Below are positions 7,958 through 16,099 of a stretch of 19,633 nucleotides of DNA, in pieces (the first letter of the stretch is position 1; the number at the start of each line of letters is the position of its first letter). The translations under genes were made by a program, and so were the position numbers. Origin of the DNA: Fidelibacterota bacterium TCS52 (GTDB taxonomy: Bacteria > Fidelibacterota > Fidelibacteria > Fidelibacterales > Fidelibacteraceae); the NCBI GenBank assembly GCA_001577215.1, contig LSCC01000033.1:1-19633 (forward strand). The letters are read 5' to 3'. The notes beneath the pieces were generated by a model. That model did no database searches. It had not been told where the DNA came from and saw only the letters and a program-made list of their open reading frames with translations.

Positions 7958-8719
7958 TTAAAGTAATTTATTAAATTTATTAATATTTTTGTCACGAGCT
8001 TTTCGGGGATCAATATTTGCAATGATGACTTCTTCACTATCTAAACTTGCACTTGTTAAACGTTCACCTTTATGTGAAGTAATCTGACTTTTGCCAGTGA
8101 ATTTTAAATCATCAATTCCATCTCGGGCTTCATTTCCAATTCTGTTTGCAGTGGCTGTAAATACACGATTCTCGATCGACCGTGTGAGCATCGCATCTTG
8201 ACAAAAAGGTAAAACCAAATTTGCCGGATGTGTAATAATATCTGCACCATTTTTGGCAAGTGAACGAGCTACTTCCGGAAATATCCAATCAAAGCAGATC
8301 ATTACTCCAATTTTATACGCTCCCAAATCTACTACAAGAGGTTCATTTTTACCCGACGAAAAATATATATTTTCACGATAAAATAAATTAATTTTTCGAT
8401 ATGTTTTTAATAAACCATTTGGAGAAATCACAACTGCTGAATTATAGTATTTCCCATTGCTCTTTTCTGCAATTCCGGCAACAATAATTGTATTATTTTC
8501 TTGAGCTAAAAACGTTAAAAAATCAACAGAAAATGAGTTGGTGAAATCTTCAGAATATTTTTCAATTTCATCCATATTTTTAAATTGATAACCTGTTGTA
8601 CAGAGTTCAGGTAAAACAACCAAATCAGCCGAATTCAGGAAAAGTTTTTTAATATTATTTAAATTTTTTTCTATCCTTCCAAAAATAGGATTTGTCTGAA
8701 TAACCGCAACTTTAATCAT
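7958..8719 (-). CDS. Carbon-nitrogen hydrolase (nitrilase superfamily) amidase
   Basis: A 253-residue member of the nitrilase superfamily with the full Glu-Lys-Cys triad: Glu38 in VVLPELCTTGY, Lys109 in TYRKINLF and the nucleophile Cys142 in GVMICFDWIFPEV. The family cleaves non-peptide C-N bonds. The fold also shows GLLKTYRK and the NRIGNE motif near residue 190. Length and motifs fit the omega-amidase/Nit-like and other amidase branches, but substrate (for example deaminated glutathione, alpha-ketoglutaramate or carbamoyl compounds) cannot be read from the sequence. It lies between gltX (9 bp) and nnr (23 bp) on the same strand. Proximity to nnr suggests a repair role, which is an inference only. 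Confidence 0.88.
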   Translation of the reverse strand: MIKVAVIQTNPIFGRIEKNLNNIKKLFLNSADLVVLPELCTTGYQFKNMDEIEKYSEDFTNSFSVDFLTFLAQENNTIIVAGIAEKSNGKYYNSAVVISPNGLLKTYRKINLFYRENIYFSSGKNEPLVVDLGAYKIGVMICFDWIFPEVARSLAKNGADIITHPANLVLPFCQDAMLTRSIENRVFTATANRIGNEARDGIDDLKFTGKSQITSHKGERLTSASLDSEEVIIANIDPRKARDKNINKFNKLL

Positions 8720-8728
8720 TATTATTCC

Positions 8729-10147
8729 CTAAATATATTTCTTAATTCTATCAATATTTCCTTCTTTCCCAAAATATTCAATTATACAATCAAGCTCCGG
8801 TCCATGCATTTCACCGGTCAGAGCGATGCGAATAGGCATCCACAAATTTTTCCCTTTCACACCTGTTTCCTTTTGAATTTCTTTCATTATTCTATAAAAA
8901 ACTTTCCCCGTCAATTCATTTGTTGTCTTCACTTTTTGAATGTAAGATTTTAGAACAATATTAGTTGAATCCATAAAAATTATTTTTTTTGCTTTTTCAT
9001 CGGATATTTCAAATTCTTTTTGTGTGAATACTTTTAATTTTTCTTGAATATCTATCATTTTTATTAATCTCGGTTTCAATGACTTTAGAGCAATATTAAT
9101 CTTATTTTTTTTCAAATTTTTTATATCGATCCATTTTTTTGCTTCTACAAAATATTTTTTATCACTCATTTTTCTAATATATTGGCCATTCATCCAATCC
9201 AATTTTTTCAAATCAAAAACCGAGCCAGATTTATTTATTCGTTCAAGTGAAAATTCATTTACCAATTCTTCAAGTGAAAATATTTCTTTATTACTTCCTG
9301 GATTCCATCCTAAAAGTGCTAAAAAATTTAATAATGTGGCGGGTAAATATCCCTTATTTAAATAATCTTCGACAGCTACATCACCTTGACGTTTTGATAA
9401 TTTAGACCTGTCTTTATTAAGTAATAGTGGCAAATGAGCAAATTTGGGTGGTTTCCAATTCAAATAATGATAAAGTAATAGGTGTTTAGGTAATGATGAT
9501 AACCACTCTTCACCTCTAATGACATGAGAGATATTCATGTAATGGTCATCTACAACATTAGCAAGATGATAAGTTGGGAAGCCGTCTGACTTTATTAAAA
9601 TTTGATCATTTACTTGCGAATAATCAATTTGAATTTTACCTCGAACCTTGTCTTTAAATTTAATTCCTCCCGATTCAGGTACTTTTAATCGAACAGTAAA
9701 TGGTTTGATTTCTGCTCGTTTTTCTGATTTTTCTGCAGAAATATTTCTACACTTTCCATCATATTTAGTGTCCTCACCATTTTTCATCTGTTTTTCATTT
9801 AATTTTTTCAATCTACCAGGTGTACAAAAACATCTATAGGCCTTTCCATCTTTTAATAATTTATTCACTTCTATTTTATACAAATTAGTTCTTTTGCTTT
9901 GAAAATAAGGACCGTTTTTATCTTCTTTTCCAGGTCCATAATTGTATTCAATTCCCATTACTTCAAGTGAATTCAATAAATTTTCTACAGCACCTTTTTT
10001 AAATCTATTTCTGTCTGTATCCTCAATTCGCAAAATAAATTTCCCATTATTTTTTTTGGCAAATAGATAATTATATAAAGCTGTTCTTAATCCGCCAACG
10101 TGTAAATATCCCGTAGGACTCGGCGCAAATCTCGTAACAATTTCCAT
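8729..10147 (-). CDS. gltX: Glutamate--tRNA ligase
   Basis: Class I aminoacyl-tRNA synthetase charging tRNA-Glu with glutamate. The 472 residues fit the bacterial size. The HIGH-type motif is in APSPTGYLHVGGLRTALYN (HVGG at 16-19), and the KMSKS-type motif is KLSKR (249-253) in the strong family block LLLNKDRSKLSKRQGD. The IEDTDRNR stretch (41-48) and the YHLANVVDDHYM stretch bind substrate in the family. A cysteine-bearing loop (CFCTPGRL, 107-114, and CRNIS, 133-137) resembles the zinc region of some GluRS proteins. The C-terminal anticodon-binding domain ends with RIALTGEMHGPEL. Start: ATG shares its A with the TAA stop of the DedA gene (TAATG at 10145-10149), so translation is probably coupled. 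Whether it also charges tRNA-Gln cannot be judged. Confidence 0.96.
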   Translation of the reverse strand: MEIVTRFAPSPTGYLHVGGLRTALYNYLFAKKNNGKFILRIEDTDRNRFKKGAVENLLNSLEVMGIEYNYGPGKEDKNGPYFQSKRTNLYKIEVNKLLKDGKAYRCFCTPGRLKKLNEKQMKNGEDTKYDGKCRNISAEKSEKRAEIKPFTVRLKVPESGGIKFKDKVRGKIQIDYSQVNDQILIKSDGFPTYHLANVVDDHYMNISHVIRGEEWLSSLPKHLLLYHYLNWKPPKFAHLPLLLNKDRSKLSKRQGDVAVEDYLNKGYLPATLLNFLALLGWNPGSNKEIFSLEELVNEFSLERINKSGSVFDLKKLDWMNGQYIRKMSDKKYFVEAKKWIDIKNLKKNKINIALKSLKPRLIKMIDIQEKLKVFTQKEFEISDEKAKKIIFMDSTNIVLKSYIQKVKTTNELTGKVFYRIMKEIQKETGVKGKNLWMPIRIALTGEMHGPELDCIIEYFGKEGNIDRIKKYI

Positions 10148-10770
10148 TACTTCTTCCCCTTATAATTTGCAATAAACTTTTCTCTTCTAAAAAACCACAC
10201 TACTAATAAAACAAAGAAAATGATCCCGGCTATTATATTATATTCTCTAAGTATCATTTGAACTCTTTCCCAATTACCACCGATACAATATCCCATCGCC
10301 ATTAATAGAAAATTATAAATTGCCGTAGATATAGAAATTAAGATAAAAGTAATCCACCATTTAATATTAGAAATCCCTGCAAAAACCCCAATTGTTGTTC
10401 GCATGCCAAGAAATAATCGATTCCAAAAGATAACCCACAATCCATATTTATTGAATTTCTTTTCTATTCTACGAAGAAAATTTACTGGCATCCATTTATG
10501 ATTTATTTCAAAAAAGAACGTTCTTCCCCAATGATGTCCAACAGCAAAAGCAAACATAAAGCCAACAACACTACCAAGCAACGAAAATATAAACAAATAA
10601 ACCAATGAATAGGCAAATGTACCAAAAAGATAAGCAGTGAATACTAACATTGTATCACCGGGAATTGGCGGTAAAATATTTTCAATAAACGATACTAAAA
10701 AAATTATCACAATTAGATTAGTTGGATTTACATGACCCAATATTTCTATAATATTTTTTAATAACTCCAC
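10147..10770 (-). CDS. DedA family (VTT/SNARE-associated) membrane protein
   Basis: A 207-residue polytopic membrane protein with the DedA signatures: the ENILPPIPGDTMLVFTAYL segment (residues 30-48) containing the family's PxPG re-entrant motif, and the second half block WNRLFLGMRTTIGVFAGIS with the conserved Arg and Gly. DedA proteins are proposed lipid or proton-coupled transporters, and some members flip undecaprenyl phosphate or phosphatidylethanolamine; which applies here is unknown. The gene lies between ispF (58 bp gap) and gltX (stop and start overlap as TAATG). The linkage to an isoprenoid pathway that supplies undecaprenyl phosphate is suggestive but not evidence of function. Confidence 0.9.
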   Translation of the reverse strand: MELLKNIIEILGHVNPTNLIVIIFLVSFIENILPPIPGDTMLVFTAYLFGTFAYSLVYLFIFSLLGSVVGFMFAFAVGHHWGRTFFFEINHKWMPVNFLRRIEKKFNKYGLWVIFWNRLFLGMRTTIGVFAGISNIKWWITFILISISTAIYNFLLMAMGYCIGGNWERVQMILREYNIIAGIIFFVLLVVWFFRREKFIANYKGKK

Positions 10771-10828
10771 TTATCTACTTCCGTAAAATTATTTCTTATT
10801 TACTTGATCTTCTTTTGATGTTTTCAAA

Positions 10829-11311
10829 TCATTCTTTAACGGCCGTAATAATCGACAATACCTGAATTCCTTCACCTTTACCAAAAGATGTTAATCCTTC
10901 ACCAGATGTTGCTGTAATACCGATATTATTTTTATTCAATGATAAAATATTTGAAATTGATTCTTTAATTTTTGAAATAAATGGAGTAATATTTGGTTTT
11001 TTACACTCAATACTAATTGATAGATGAGTAATCTTAAAACCACTTAAAAATTCTGTTGCTTTCAGTAAATAATATTTACTGTTAGTAATTCCTTTTTCTA
11101 AACACATTTTGTCGGCAATTTCACCAAGAATATTTACCCCTGTAATTCCTGAAATTGCATTTGTAATTGAATGTAAAATTACATCCGCATCACTATTTCC
11201 CTGTAACGACAATTTACCTGGAAAAATAAATCCACCTAATATCAATTTTTTCCCTTGACAAGAAAAATTAAACTTGTGACTATCCTGCCCTATTCCAGTT
11301 TTAATTTCCAT
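10829..11311 (-). CDS. ispF: 2-C-methyl-D-erythritol 2,4-cyclodiphosphate synthase (divergent)
   Basis: Fifth step of the MEP isoprenoid pathway, releasing CMP. I choose ATG at 11309-11311 (160 residues) because AGAGGTG lies 4 bp upstream and the protein then opens MEIKTGIGQDSHKF, matching the family start; the TTG at 11327 has no such site. It overlaps ispD by 11 bp. Metal ligands are kept: Asp10 and His12 (GQDSHKF) and His47 (ADVILHSIT). The end has TSFGKGEGIQV, as in the family's GRGEGI block. Unusual: the position of the E. coli catalytic His34 is Asn39 (GNSDADV), that of Asp46 is Asn51, and that of Asp56 is Glu64 (GEIAD). The PDTD block is absent as well. It may be an active lineage variant or a protein with changed activity; ispD-ispF adjacency favours the pathway role. 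Confidence 0.88.
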   Translation of the reverse strand: MEIKTGIGQDSHKFNFSCQGKKLILGGFIFPGKLSLQGNSDADVILHSITNAISGITGVNILGEIADKMCLEKGITNSKYYLLKATEFLSGFKITHLSISIECKKPNITPFISKIKESISNILSLNKNNIGITATSGEGLTSFGKGEGIQVLSIITAVKE

Positions 11312-11984
11312 TGAGCACCTCTTTTGCAATTATTAAATCGTTTTTATTGGTGATTTTAATATTATTATAAGAATCAGGAATGATTGCAATTTTTCCACCA
11401 ATTTTTTCCATTAACATTGAGTCATCTGTTCCATAATAATTGTTTTCTTTAGCGTAAGCATAAGCCTTTAAAATAGATTCTTTGTTAAACATCTGAGGAG
11501 TATTGATTCTATACAAAGTTTCCCTTGGGGGAGTTTCTTTAATTAAATTATTTTTAACTATTTTAATTGTATTAATTGTGGGAACAGCTGCAATTGCGCC
11601 ATCATATTTCTCTAACAATTCCAAACCGGTATTAATAATATTTTTTGAAAAAAAAGGTCTTACGGCATCGTGAATCAAAATAATATCAATATTATTACCA
11701 ACTTCATTTATTCCATTTGCAACCGAATCTTGCCTTTTTGCCCCACCTAGAATAATTTTTATTTTCGCAAATGAATTAATTTTATTGCAAATTTCAGTGA
11801 TCTGTTTTTTAATTTCTTCTGAAACTGGAATAATTATCTCTTTTATTCTTTGATCATCATGAAATCTCATTAGTGTATAATAAATAATTGGTAAATTATT
11901 TATTTCTATCAACTGCTTTGGAATTTTTGTTTCCATTCTTTTACCATATCCGGCAGCTGGAATAATAACAGAAATATTTTTCAT
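11301..11984 (-). CDS. ispD: 2-C-methyl-D-erythritol 4-phosphate cytidylyltransferase
   Basis: Third step of the MEP pathway: attaches CMP to methylerythritol phosphate. The 227-residue length is typical. Motifs: the glycine-rich nucleotide-binding turn AAGYGKRM (residues 10-17) with Lys23 in KIPKQL, LGGAKRQDSVANGI (79-92), IHDAVRPFF (104-112) and the TPPRETLYRINTPQMF block (151-166; Arg154 corresponds to E. coli Arg157). The extreme C-terminus reads EVLNGN and its codons carry the ribosome-binding site and start codon of ispF, so the two are translationally linked. It lies 18 bp after queA on the minus strand. Confidence 0.95.
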   Translation of the reverse strand: MKNISVIIPAAGYGKRMETKIPKQLIEINNLPIIYYTLMRFHDDQRIKEIIIPVSEEIKKQITEICNKINSFAKIKIILGGAKRQDSVANGINEVGNNIDIILIHDAVRPFFSKNIINTGLELLEKYDGAIAAVPTINTIKIVKNNLIKETPPRETLYRINTPQMFNKESILKAYAYAKENNYYGTDDSMLMEKIGGKIAIIPDSYNNIKITNKNDLIIAKEVLNGN

Positions 11985-12002
11985 TATTAAAAAATGTGCT
12001 TT

Positions 12003-13073
12003 TTAAATAATTAACATTGCATCGCCATAAGAATAAAAACTATACTTATTTTTTATAGCTTCTTTATATGCTTTCATAATAAAATTTCTATCGGCAAAGG
12101 CGGAAACCAACATCAACAAAGTCGATTTTGGTTGATGAAAATTCGTAATGAGTTTATCAACAATTTGGAAATCATAATGAGGGTAAATGAATTTATCTGT
12201 CCAAGAATTTTGTTCAGTGATTTGCATATCCGATATATACGCAGATTCTAATGCCCTAACTACAGAGGTCCCAACAGCAACTACTTTCCCGCCCAATGCC
12301 ATTGTTTGGTTGACTGTTTGGGCGGTATCTTTAGTTATATTATAAAATTCAGAATGCATGTTATGACGACTAATATCTTCAACAACAACGGGTTTAAATG
12401 TACCAAAACCAATATGAAGAGTGATTGGTGTAACCTTTGTTTTGTTTTTTTCAATTTTCTTTAATATTTTTTTGTTAAAATGCAAACCAGCTGTTGGTGC
12501 TGCTACAGCTCCTAAATTTTCAGCAAAAACAGTTTGGTATCTTATTTTATCTAGTGGTTCACTTTTTCGTTTGATATAAGGAGGAATTGGGGATTTTCCA
12601 TATTCCATAATATAATCCATAAATTCTTCCTTTGAACAATTGTGTCTTATCACACGTCCGCTTGACACTGTGTTATCAATTACATCACAATGGATATTGT
12701 CAGTAAAATTCAACTTGTTTCCTATACGCACTTTTCTAGCCGGATTAACTATAGTTTCCCAAATTTGGTCATCGAGAGCCCGCAATAAAAATATTTCTAC
12801 TTTCGCATCGGTTTTATCTTTGTTAGCAAATAATCTTGCGGGAAATACTTTTGTATTATTAATTACTAAACAATCATTTGGTTCAAAATATTTCACAATA
12901 TCTGAAAATTTGTGATGTTCAATGGTTTTCTCTTTTCTGTTCAAAACCATTAATTTTGAATCACCACGTTTTTTGGATGGATATTTAGCTATGAATTTTT
13001 TTGGAAGATCATAATAAAAATCAGACAAGTGATATGAATTTTGTTCGTTATTAAAAATTTCGAATTTTGTCAT
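12003..13073 (-). CDS. queA: S-adenosylmethionine:tRNA ribosyltransferase-isomerase
   Basis: Transfers and isomerises the ribose of SAM to form epoxyqueuosine in tRNA. The 356-residue protein has a LSDFYYDLPKKFIAKYPS opening (16-33), GDSKLMVLNR, the INNTKVFPARL region, GLHFNKKIL, the LHIGFGTFKPV strand, the TNFHQPKSTLLMLVSAF block and the YSFYSYGDAMLI end, all typical. The start ATG at 13073 gives about 14 residues before the usual LSDF start. I keep it because AAAGGAAT lies 9 bp upstream, but a TTG inside (codon 16) would give a start closer to relatives. The gene start overlaps the 3' end of ruvB by 23 bp. No other queuosine genes are in the window. Confidence 0.95.
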   Translation of the reverse strand: MTKFEIFNNEQNSYHLSDFYYDLPKKFIAKYPSKKRGDSKLMVLNRKEKTIEHHKFSDIVKYFEPNDCLVINNTKVFPARLFANKDKTDAKVEIFLLRALDDQIWETIVNPARKVRIGNKLNFTDNIHCDVIDNTVSSGRVIRHNCSKEEFMDYIMEYGKSPIPPYIKRKSEPLDKIRYQTVFAENLGAVAAPTAGLHFNKKILKKIEKNKTKVTPITLHIGFGTFKPVVVEDISRHNMHSEFYNITKDTAQTVNQTMALGGKVVAVGTSVVRALESAYISDMQITEQNSWTDKFIYPHYDFQIVDKLITNFHQPKSTLLMLVSAFADRNFIMKAYKEAIKNKYSFYSYGDAMLII

Positions 13074-14097
13074 TAAATAAATTCCTTTGTTTATTATTTT
13101 TGTTTTCTTTGTTAAGGTTATAATGATTATATGTTCTGTCTAAAGCAATACGACCTCTCGAAGTTCTTTGAATGAAGCCCTCTTGAATTAAAAACGGCTC
13201 ATATACTTCTTCAATTGTCTCCGCCTCTTCACCAATGGCAACTGCTAAGTTTTGCAATCCAACAGGCCCACCATAAAAATTATTAACCAATGTTAGCAAT
13301 ATTCTTTTGTCCATATTGTCTAAACCAATTTCATCTATTTCCAACATTAATAATGCGTCTTTTGCTACTTCTAATGTAATAATTCCATCGGATTGGATTT
13401 GTGAATAATCACGACATCTTTTTAATAGACGATTTGCAATTCTAGGCGTACCACGAGACCGTTTCGCAATTTCAGTCGCCCCATCTTTTGTTATTTCTAT
13501 TTTTAATCTTTTAGCAGATCGATGAATTACTTCTGCTAATTCCGATGACTTATAATACTCAACATGTAAAGTAATTCCAAACCTATCTCTCATTGGAGAC
13601 GTCAACAAACCAGCCCGAGTTGTAGCGCCAACCAAAGTAAACCCTTCTAAATTAAGCTGAATGCTTCTCGCACTTGGTCCCTTATCTATCATAATATCAA
13701 TTTTAAAATCTTCCATAGCAGAATATAAATATTCTTCCACTATTCTATTTGTTCTATGAACTTCATCAATAAACAGAACATCTCTAAAATTTAAATTCGT
13801 TAATACGCCAGCTAAATCACCGGCTCTTTCTAAAATAGGCCCGGATGTAGATTTAATATTAGAATTTAATTCGTTTGCAATTATATTTGCCAAAGTGGTC
13901 TTTCCTAAACCAGGAGGCCCAAATAATAAAATGTGATCAATTGGTTCTTTTCTCTGTTGTGCCGCTTTAATATAAATCTTTAAATTATTCTTTAGTTTCT
14001 TCTGTCCAATAAATTCGGATAATTTTTGAGGTCGGAGTGAAACTTCACTTTTTTGATCTTTTTGTTGTTTTTCGGGATTTGTATATTCTGAACGCAT
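13051..14097 (-). CDS. ruvB: Holliday junction branch migration helicase RuvB
   Basis: AAA+ ATPase motor that drives Holliday-junction migration with RuvA. The 348-residue length is normal. Motifs: Walker A LLFGPPGLGKTTLA (57-70), Walker B VLFIDEVHR (107-115), sensor I GATTRAGLL (157-165) and the arginine-finger region SPMRDRFG (167-174). The C-terminal winged helix has the family's QEGFIQRTSRGRIA. The usual N-terminal LRP-x-x-LSEFIGQ opening appears at residues 21-31, with a variable 20-residue leader before it. Stop of the upstream transketolase half and the start ATG overlap as TAATG. ruvA and ruvC are not present in this window. Confidence 0.97.
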   Translation of the reverse strand: MRSEYTNPEKQQKDQKSEVSLRPQKLSEFIGQKKLKNNLKIYIKAAQQRKEPIDHILLFGPPGLGKTTLANIIANELNSNIKSTSGPILERAGDLAGVLTNLNFRDVLFIDEVHRTNRIVEEYLYSAMEDFKIDIMIDKGPSARSIQLNLEGFTLVGATTRAGLLTSPMRDRFGITLHVEYYKSSELAEVIHRSAKRLKIEITKDGATEIAKRSRGTPRIANRLLKRCRDYSQIQSDGIITLEVAKDALLMLEIDEIGLDNMDKRILLTLVNNFYGGPVGLQNLAVAIGEEAETIEEVYEPFLIQEGFIQRTSRGRIALDRTYNHYNLNKENKNNKQRNLFNDKIRNF

Positions 14098-15068
14098 TAT
14101 TTTTTTCTTTTTAAAACTTTTTTAACACTATCTACAATATTATCAGCACGTAAACCATAATAAGTAAGCAATTCATCTGATGTGCCGGACATACCAAATA
14201 CATCTTTAATTCCTATCATTTCAATTGGAACGGGATTTTGTTTAATGACGCTTTCCGCAATCGCACTTCCTAACCCACCTGCAATTTGATGCTCTTCTGC
14301 TGTAACTATTGCACCTGTTGTTTTTGCAGCTTCGCTAATTGAATCAACATCAAGTGGTTTGATCGTATGCATATTTAAAATACGAGAAGAAATTCCAAGT
14401 TTATCTAATTTTTCTGCTGCTAACATTGCTTCATAAACCAATACACCGCAAGCTATAATTGTCACATCATTTCCATCTCTTAATTTTTGCGATTTGCCAA
14501 TTTCAAATGGTGCATCATCAGTTGTAATTAAAGGCGCTTTCTGTCTTCCTAATCTAATATAGATCGGACCTTTAAAATTTGCTGCTGCAAATATTGCTTT
14601 TTTTGTTTCATTAAAATCAGAAGGAACTACTACTGTCATATTCGGCAAGACTCTCATCAATGCAATATCTTCAAGTATTTGATGTGTGGCGCCATCTTCA
14701 CCCACAGTAACACCTGTATGAGTTGCCACTAATTTAACATTTGTTTTAGAATAGGTAACCAAAACTCTTATTTGATCCCAAACTCTTCCAGTAATAAAAG
14801 CTCCAAAAGTTGTTGCAAAAGGAATTTTATTTTCCAAAGAAATTCCAGCGGCAACACTAATCATATTCTGTTCTGCAACTCCGAGATCAAAAAATCTTTG
14901 CGGGAATTTTTCAGCAAACCAATTTGCTCTTACTGAACCCGCAACATCTGTAGTTAAAACAATGATTTTTTCGTTAATTTCGCCTAATTCAACTAATGCC
15001 TTACCAAATCCATCACGAGTTGGCAACATTTCCGGGTTACTAAAAATGTTTTCTTTTATATATTTCAT
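14097..15068 (-). CDS. Transketolase, C-terminal subunit (split gene)
   Basis: The second half of a split transketolase, holding the pyrimidine-binding (PYR) and C-terminal domains. 323 residues match other split forms. The TTDVAGSVRANWF stretch (39-51), the catalytic Glu66 in DLGVAEQNMISVAAG, THTGVTVGEDGATHQ (116-130) and the end domain with the TAEEHQIAGGLGSAIAE motif are all present. The two subunits pair to form the thiamine diphosphate active site, which exchanges two-carbon units between sugar phosphates (pentose phosphate pathway). It follows the N-terminal half by a TAATG overlap at 15066-15070, so equal amounts are likely. The 1-deoxyxylulose-5-phosphate synthase is also of this superfamily, but the split and motifs fit transketolase. 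Confidence 0.94.
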   Translation of the reverse strand: MKYIKENIFSNPEMLPTRDGFGKALVELGEINEKIIVLTTDVAGSVRANWFAEKFPQRFFDLGVAEQNMISVAAGISLENKIPFATTFGAFITGRVWDQIRVLVTYSKTNVKLVATHTGVTVGEDGATHQILEDIALMRVLPNMTVVVPSDFNETKKAIFAAANFKGPIYIRLGRQKAPLITTDDAPFEIGKSQKLRDGNDVTIIACGVLVYEAMLAAEKLDKLGISSRILNMHTIKPLDVDSISEAAKTTGAIVTAEEHQIAGGLGSAIAESVIKQNPVPIEMIGIKDVFGMSGTSDELLTYYGLRADNIVDSVKKVLKRKK

Positions 15069-15919
15069 TATAACTTTAACTTTGAATAATATTTTTTTAT
15101 TTCAATCATAGTTTCTTTTGCTTCATCATCATTGGGAGCTGTGCCATGCCATTTTGAAACACCATCCATAAATGAAACTGGAAAACCAAGTTTTGTATTA
15201 AAAATAATCATGGTCGGTTTACTATTTTCTTTTTTTGCTTTTTCAAATGTATCAAGTATTTCTTCTATATCATTACCATTTGCAGATAATACATTCCAAT
15301 TAAATGCTTCCCATTTTTTCGACAATGGTTCTAATTTATTTATTTTTTCTGTATCACCATCAATTTGAATACAATTTCTATCTGTAAAAGCAATCAAATT
15401 TGATAATTTATGATGACCTGCAAACATTGCTGCTTCCCAAATTGAACCTTCCTGAGATTCCCCATCTCCAATAGAACAGTAAACCAAATGATTCTTCTTA
15501 TCCTTTTGAGCAATTAAAGCCATTCCACAGGCAACACCAAGCCCTTGCCCTAAACTCCCAGTGGAAATATCTATTCCCGGCAGATCAAGTGTGCTGGGAT
15601 GCCCTTGCAATCTTGATCTTAATTTTCTTAATGATGACAACTCACTTATTGGAAAATATCCGGAATGCGCCAGCGCAGAGTAATAAATTGGTGCAATATG
15701 GCCATTTGACACGACAAAACGGTCTCTGTTTTCCCAATTAGGATCATTTGAATTATGTTTTAAAACATGAAAATATAAAACAGTAAAAATGTCTGCCAAT
15801 CCCAACGATCCACCAACATGACCTGATTTTGCACTATGAACAATGTTTACCACATCAATTCTAAGTTGTTTTGAAATGCGTATAAGATTATTTATTTGTT
15901 TTTTTTCTATTTTACTCAT
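15068..15919 (-). CDS. Transketolase, N-terminal subunit (split gene)
   Basis: The pyrophosphate-binding (PP) half of a split thiamine-diphosphate transketolase, 283 residues. It has AKSGHVGGSLGLADI (30-44), SNGHIAPIYYSAL (71-83; His34 and His74 are substrate/cofactor histidines by family), GIDISTGSLGQGLGVACGMA (115-134), and the Mg-ThDP motif IGDGESQEGSIWEAAMF followed by FTDRN (Asp151-Asn182 region). The start ATG at 15919 has only a weak GAAAAG sequence upstream; the first codons MSKIEKKQIN are followed by the normal LIRISKQLRID start. It heads the long leftward gene run, and a good promoter lies 25-55 bp upstream. The ThDP motif spacing and length argue against a DXS or pyruvate dehydrogenase subunit. 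Confidence 0.94.
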   Translation of the reverse strand: MSKIEKKQINNLIRISKQLRIDVVNIVHSAKSGHVGGSLGLADIFTVLYFHVLKHNSNDPNWENRDRFVVSNGHIAPIYYSALAHSGYFPISELSSLRKLRSRLQGHPSTLDLPGIDISTGSLGQGLGVACGMALIAQKDKKNHLVYCSIGDGESQEGSIWEAAMFAGHHKLSNLIAFTDRNCIQIDGDTEKINKLEPLSKKWEAFNWNVLSANGNDIEEILDTFEKAKKENSKPTMIIFNTKLGFPVSFMDGVSKWHGTAPNDDEAKETMIEIKKYYSKLKL

Positions 15920-15944
15920 TAACTTTTCTTTTTTTTAAGTGTTT

Positions 15945-15973
15945 AATTTACAAAATGTTTTGTCGTTTTGCAA
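15945..15973 (-). promoter_or_regulatory. Promoter of the transketolase-led operon, with a symmetrical element in the spacer
   Basis: On the minus strand TTGCAA (15968-15973) and TAAATT (15945-15950) are separated by exactly 17 bp. The -35 box is identical to that of the tRNA promoter. Transcription would begin near 15938, giving a leader of about 19 nt. Between and just over the -10 box lies ACAAAA-TG-TTTTGT (15950-15963), 12 of 14 positions symmetrical. A repressor site is possible but not shown. Confidence 0.55.
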
Positions 15974-16099
15974 TAAAATTCCACATTAAACTGTTTGATA
16001 CTTTGGTGTTTTTCATAATTCGTTTTCTAAATTTCTAATTTAAATATATTTTCACCGTTTTATTTTGGATAAAATATTATTTTTTTTTATTTTAATTCA

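Noticed and set aside
11312..11329. A longer ispF starting at the TTG near 11327-11329, adding six residues
   Set aside because: It has no ribosome-binding site at a useful distance, while ATG at 11311 has AGAGGTG 4 bp upstream and gives the family's normal N-terminus.
13026..13028. Alternative queA start at an internal TTG (codon 16)
   Set aside because: It would match the usual length better, but the ATG at 13073 has an AAAGGA site at normal spacing; I left the longer form and noted the doubt.
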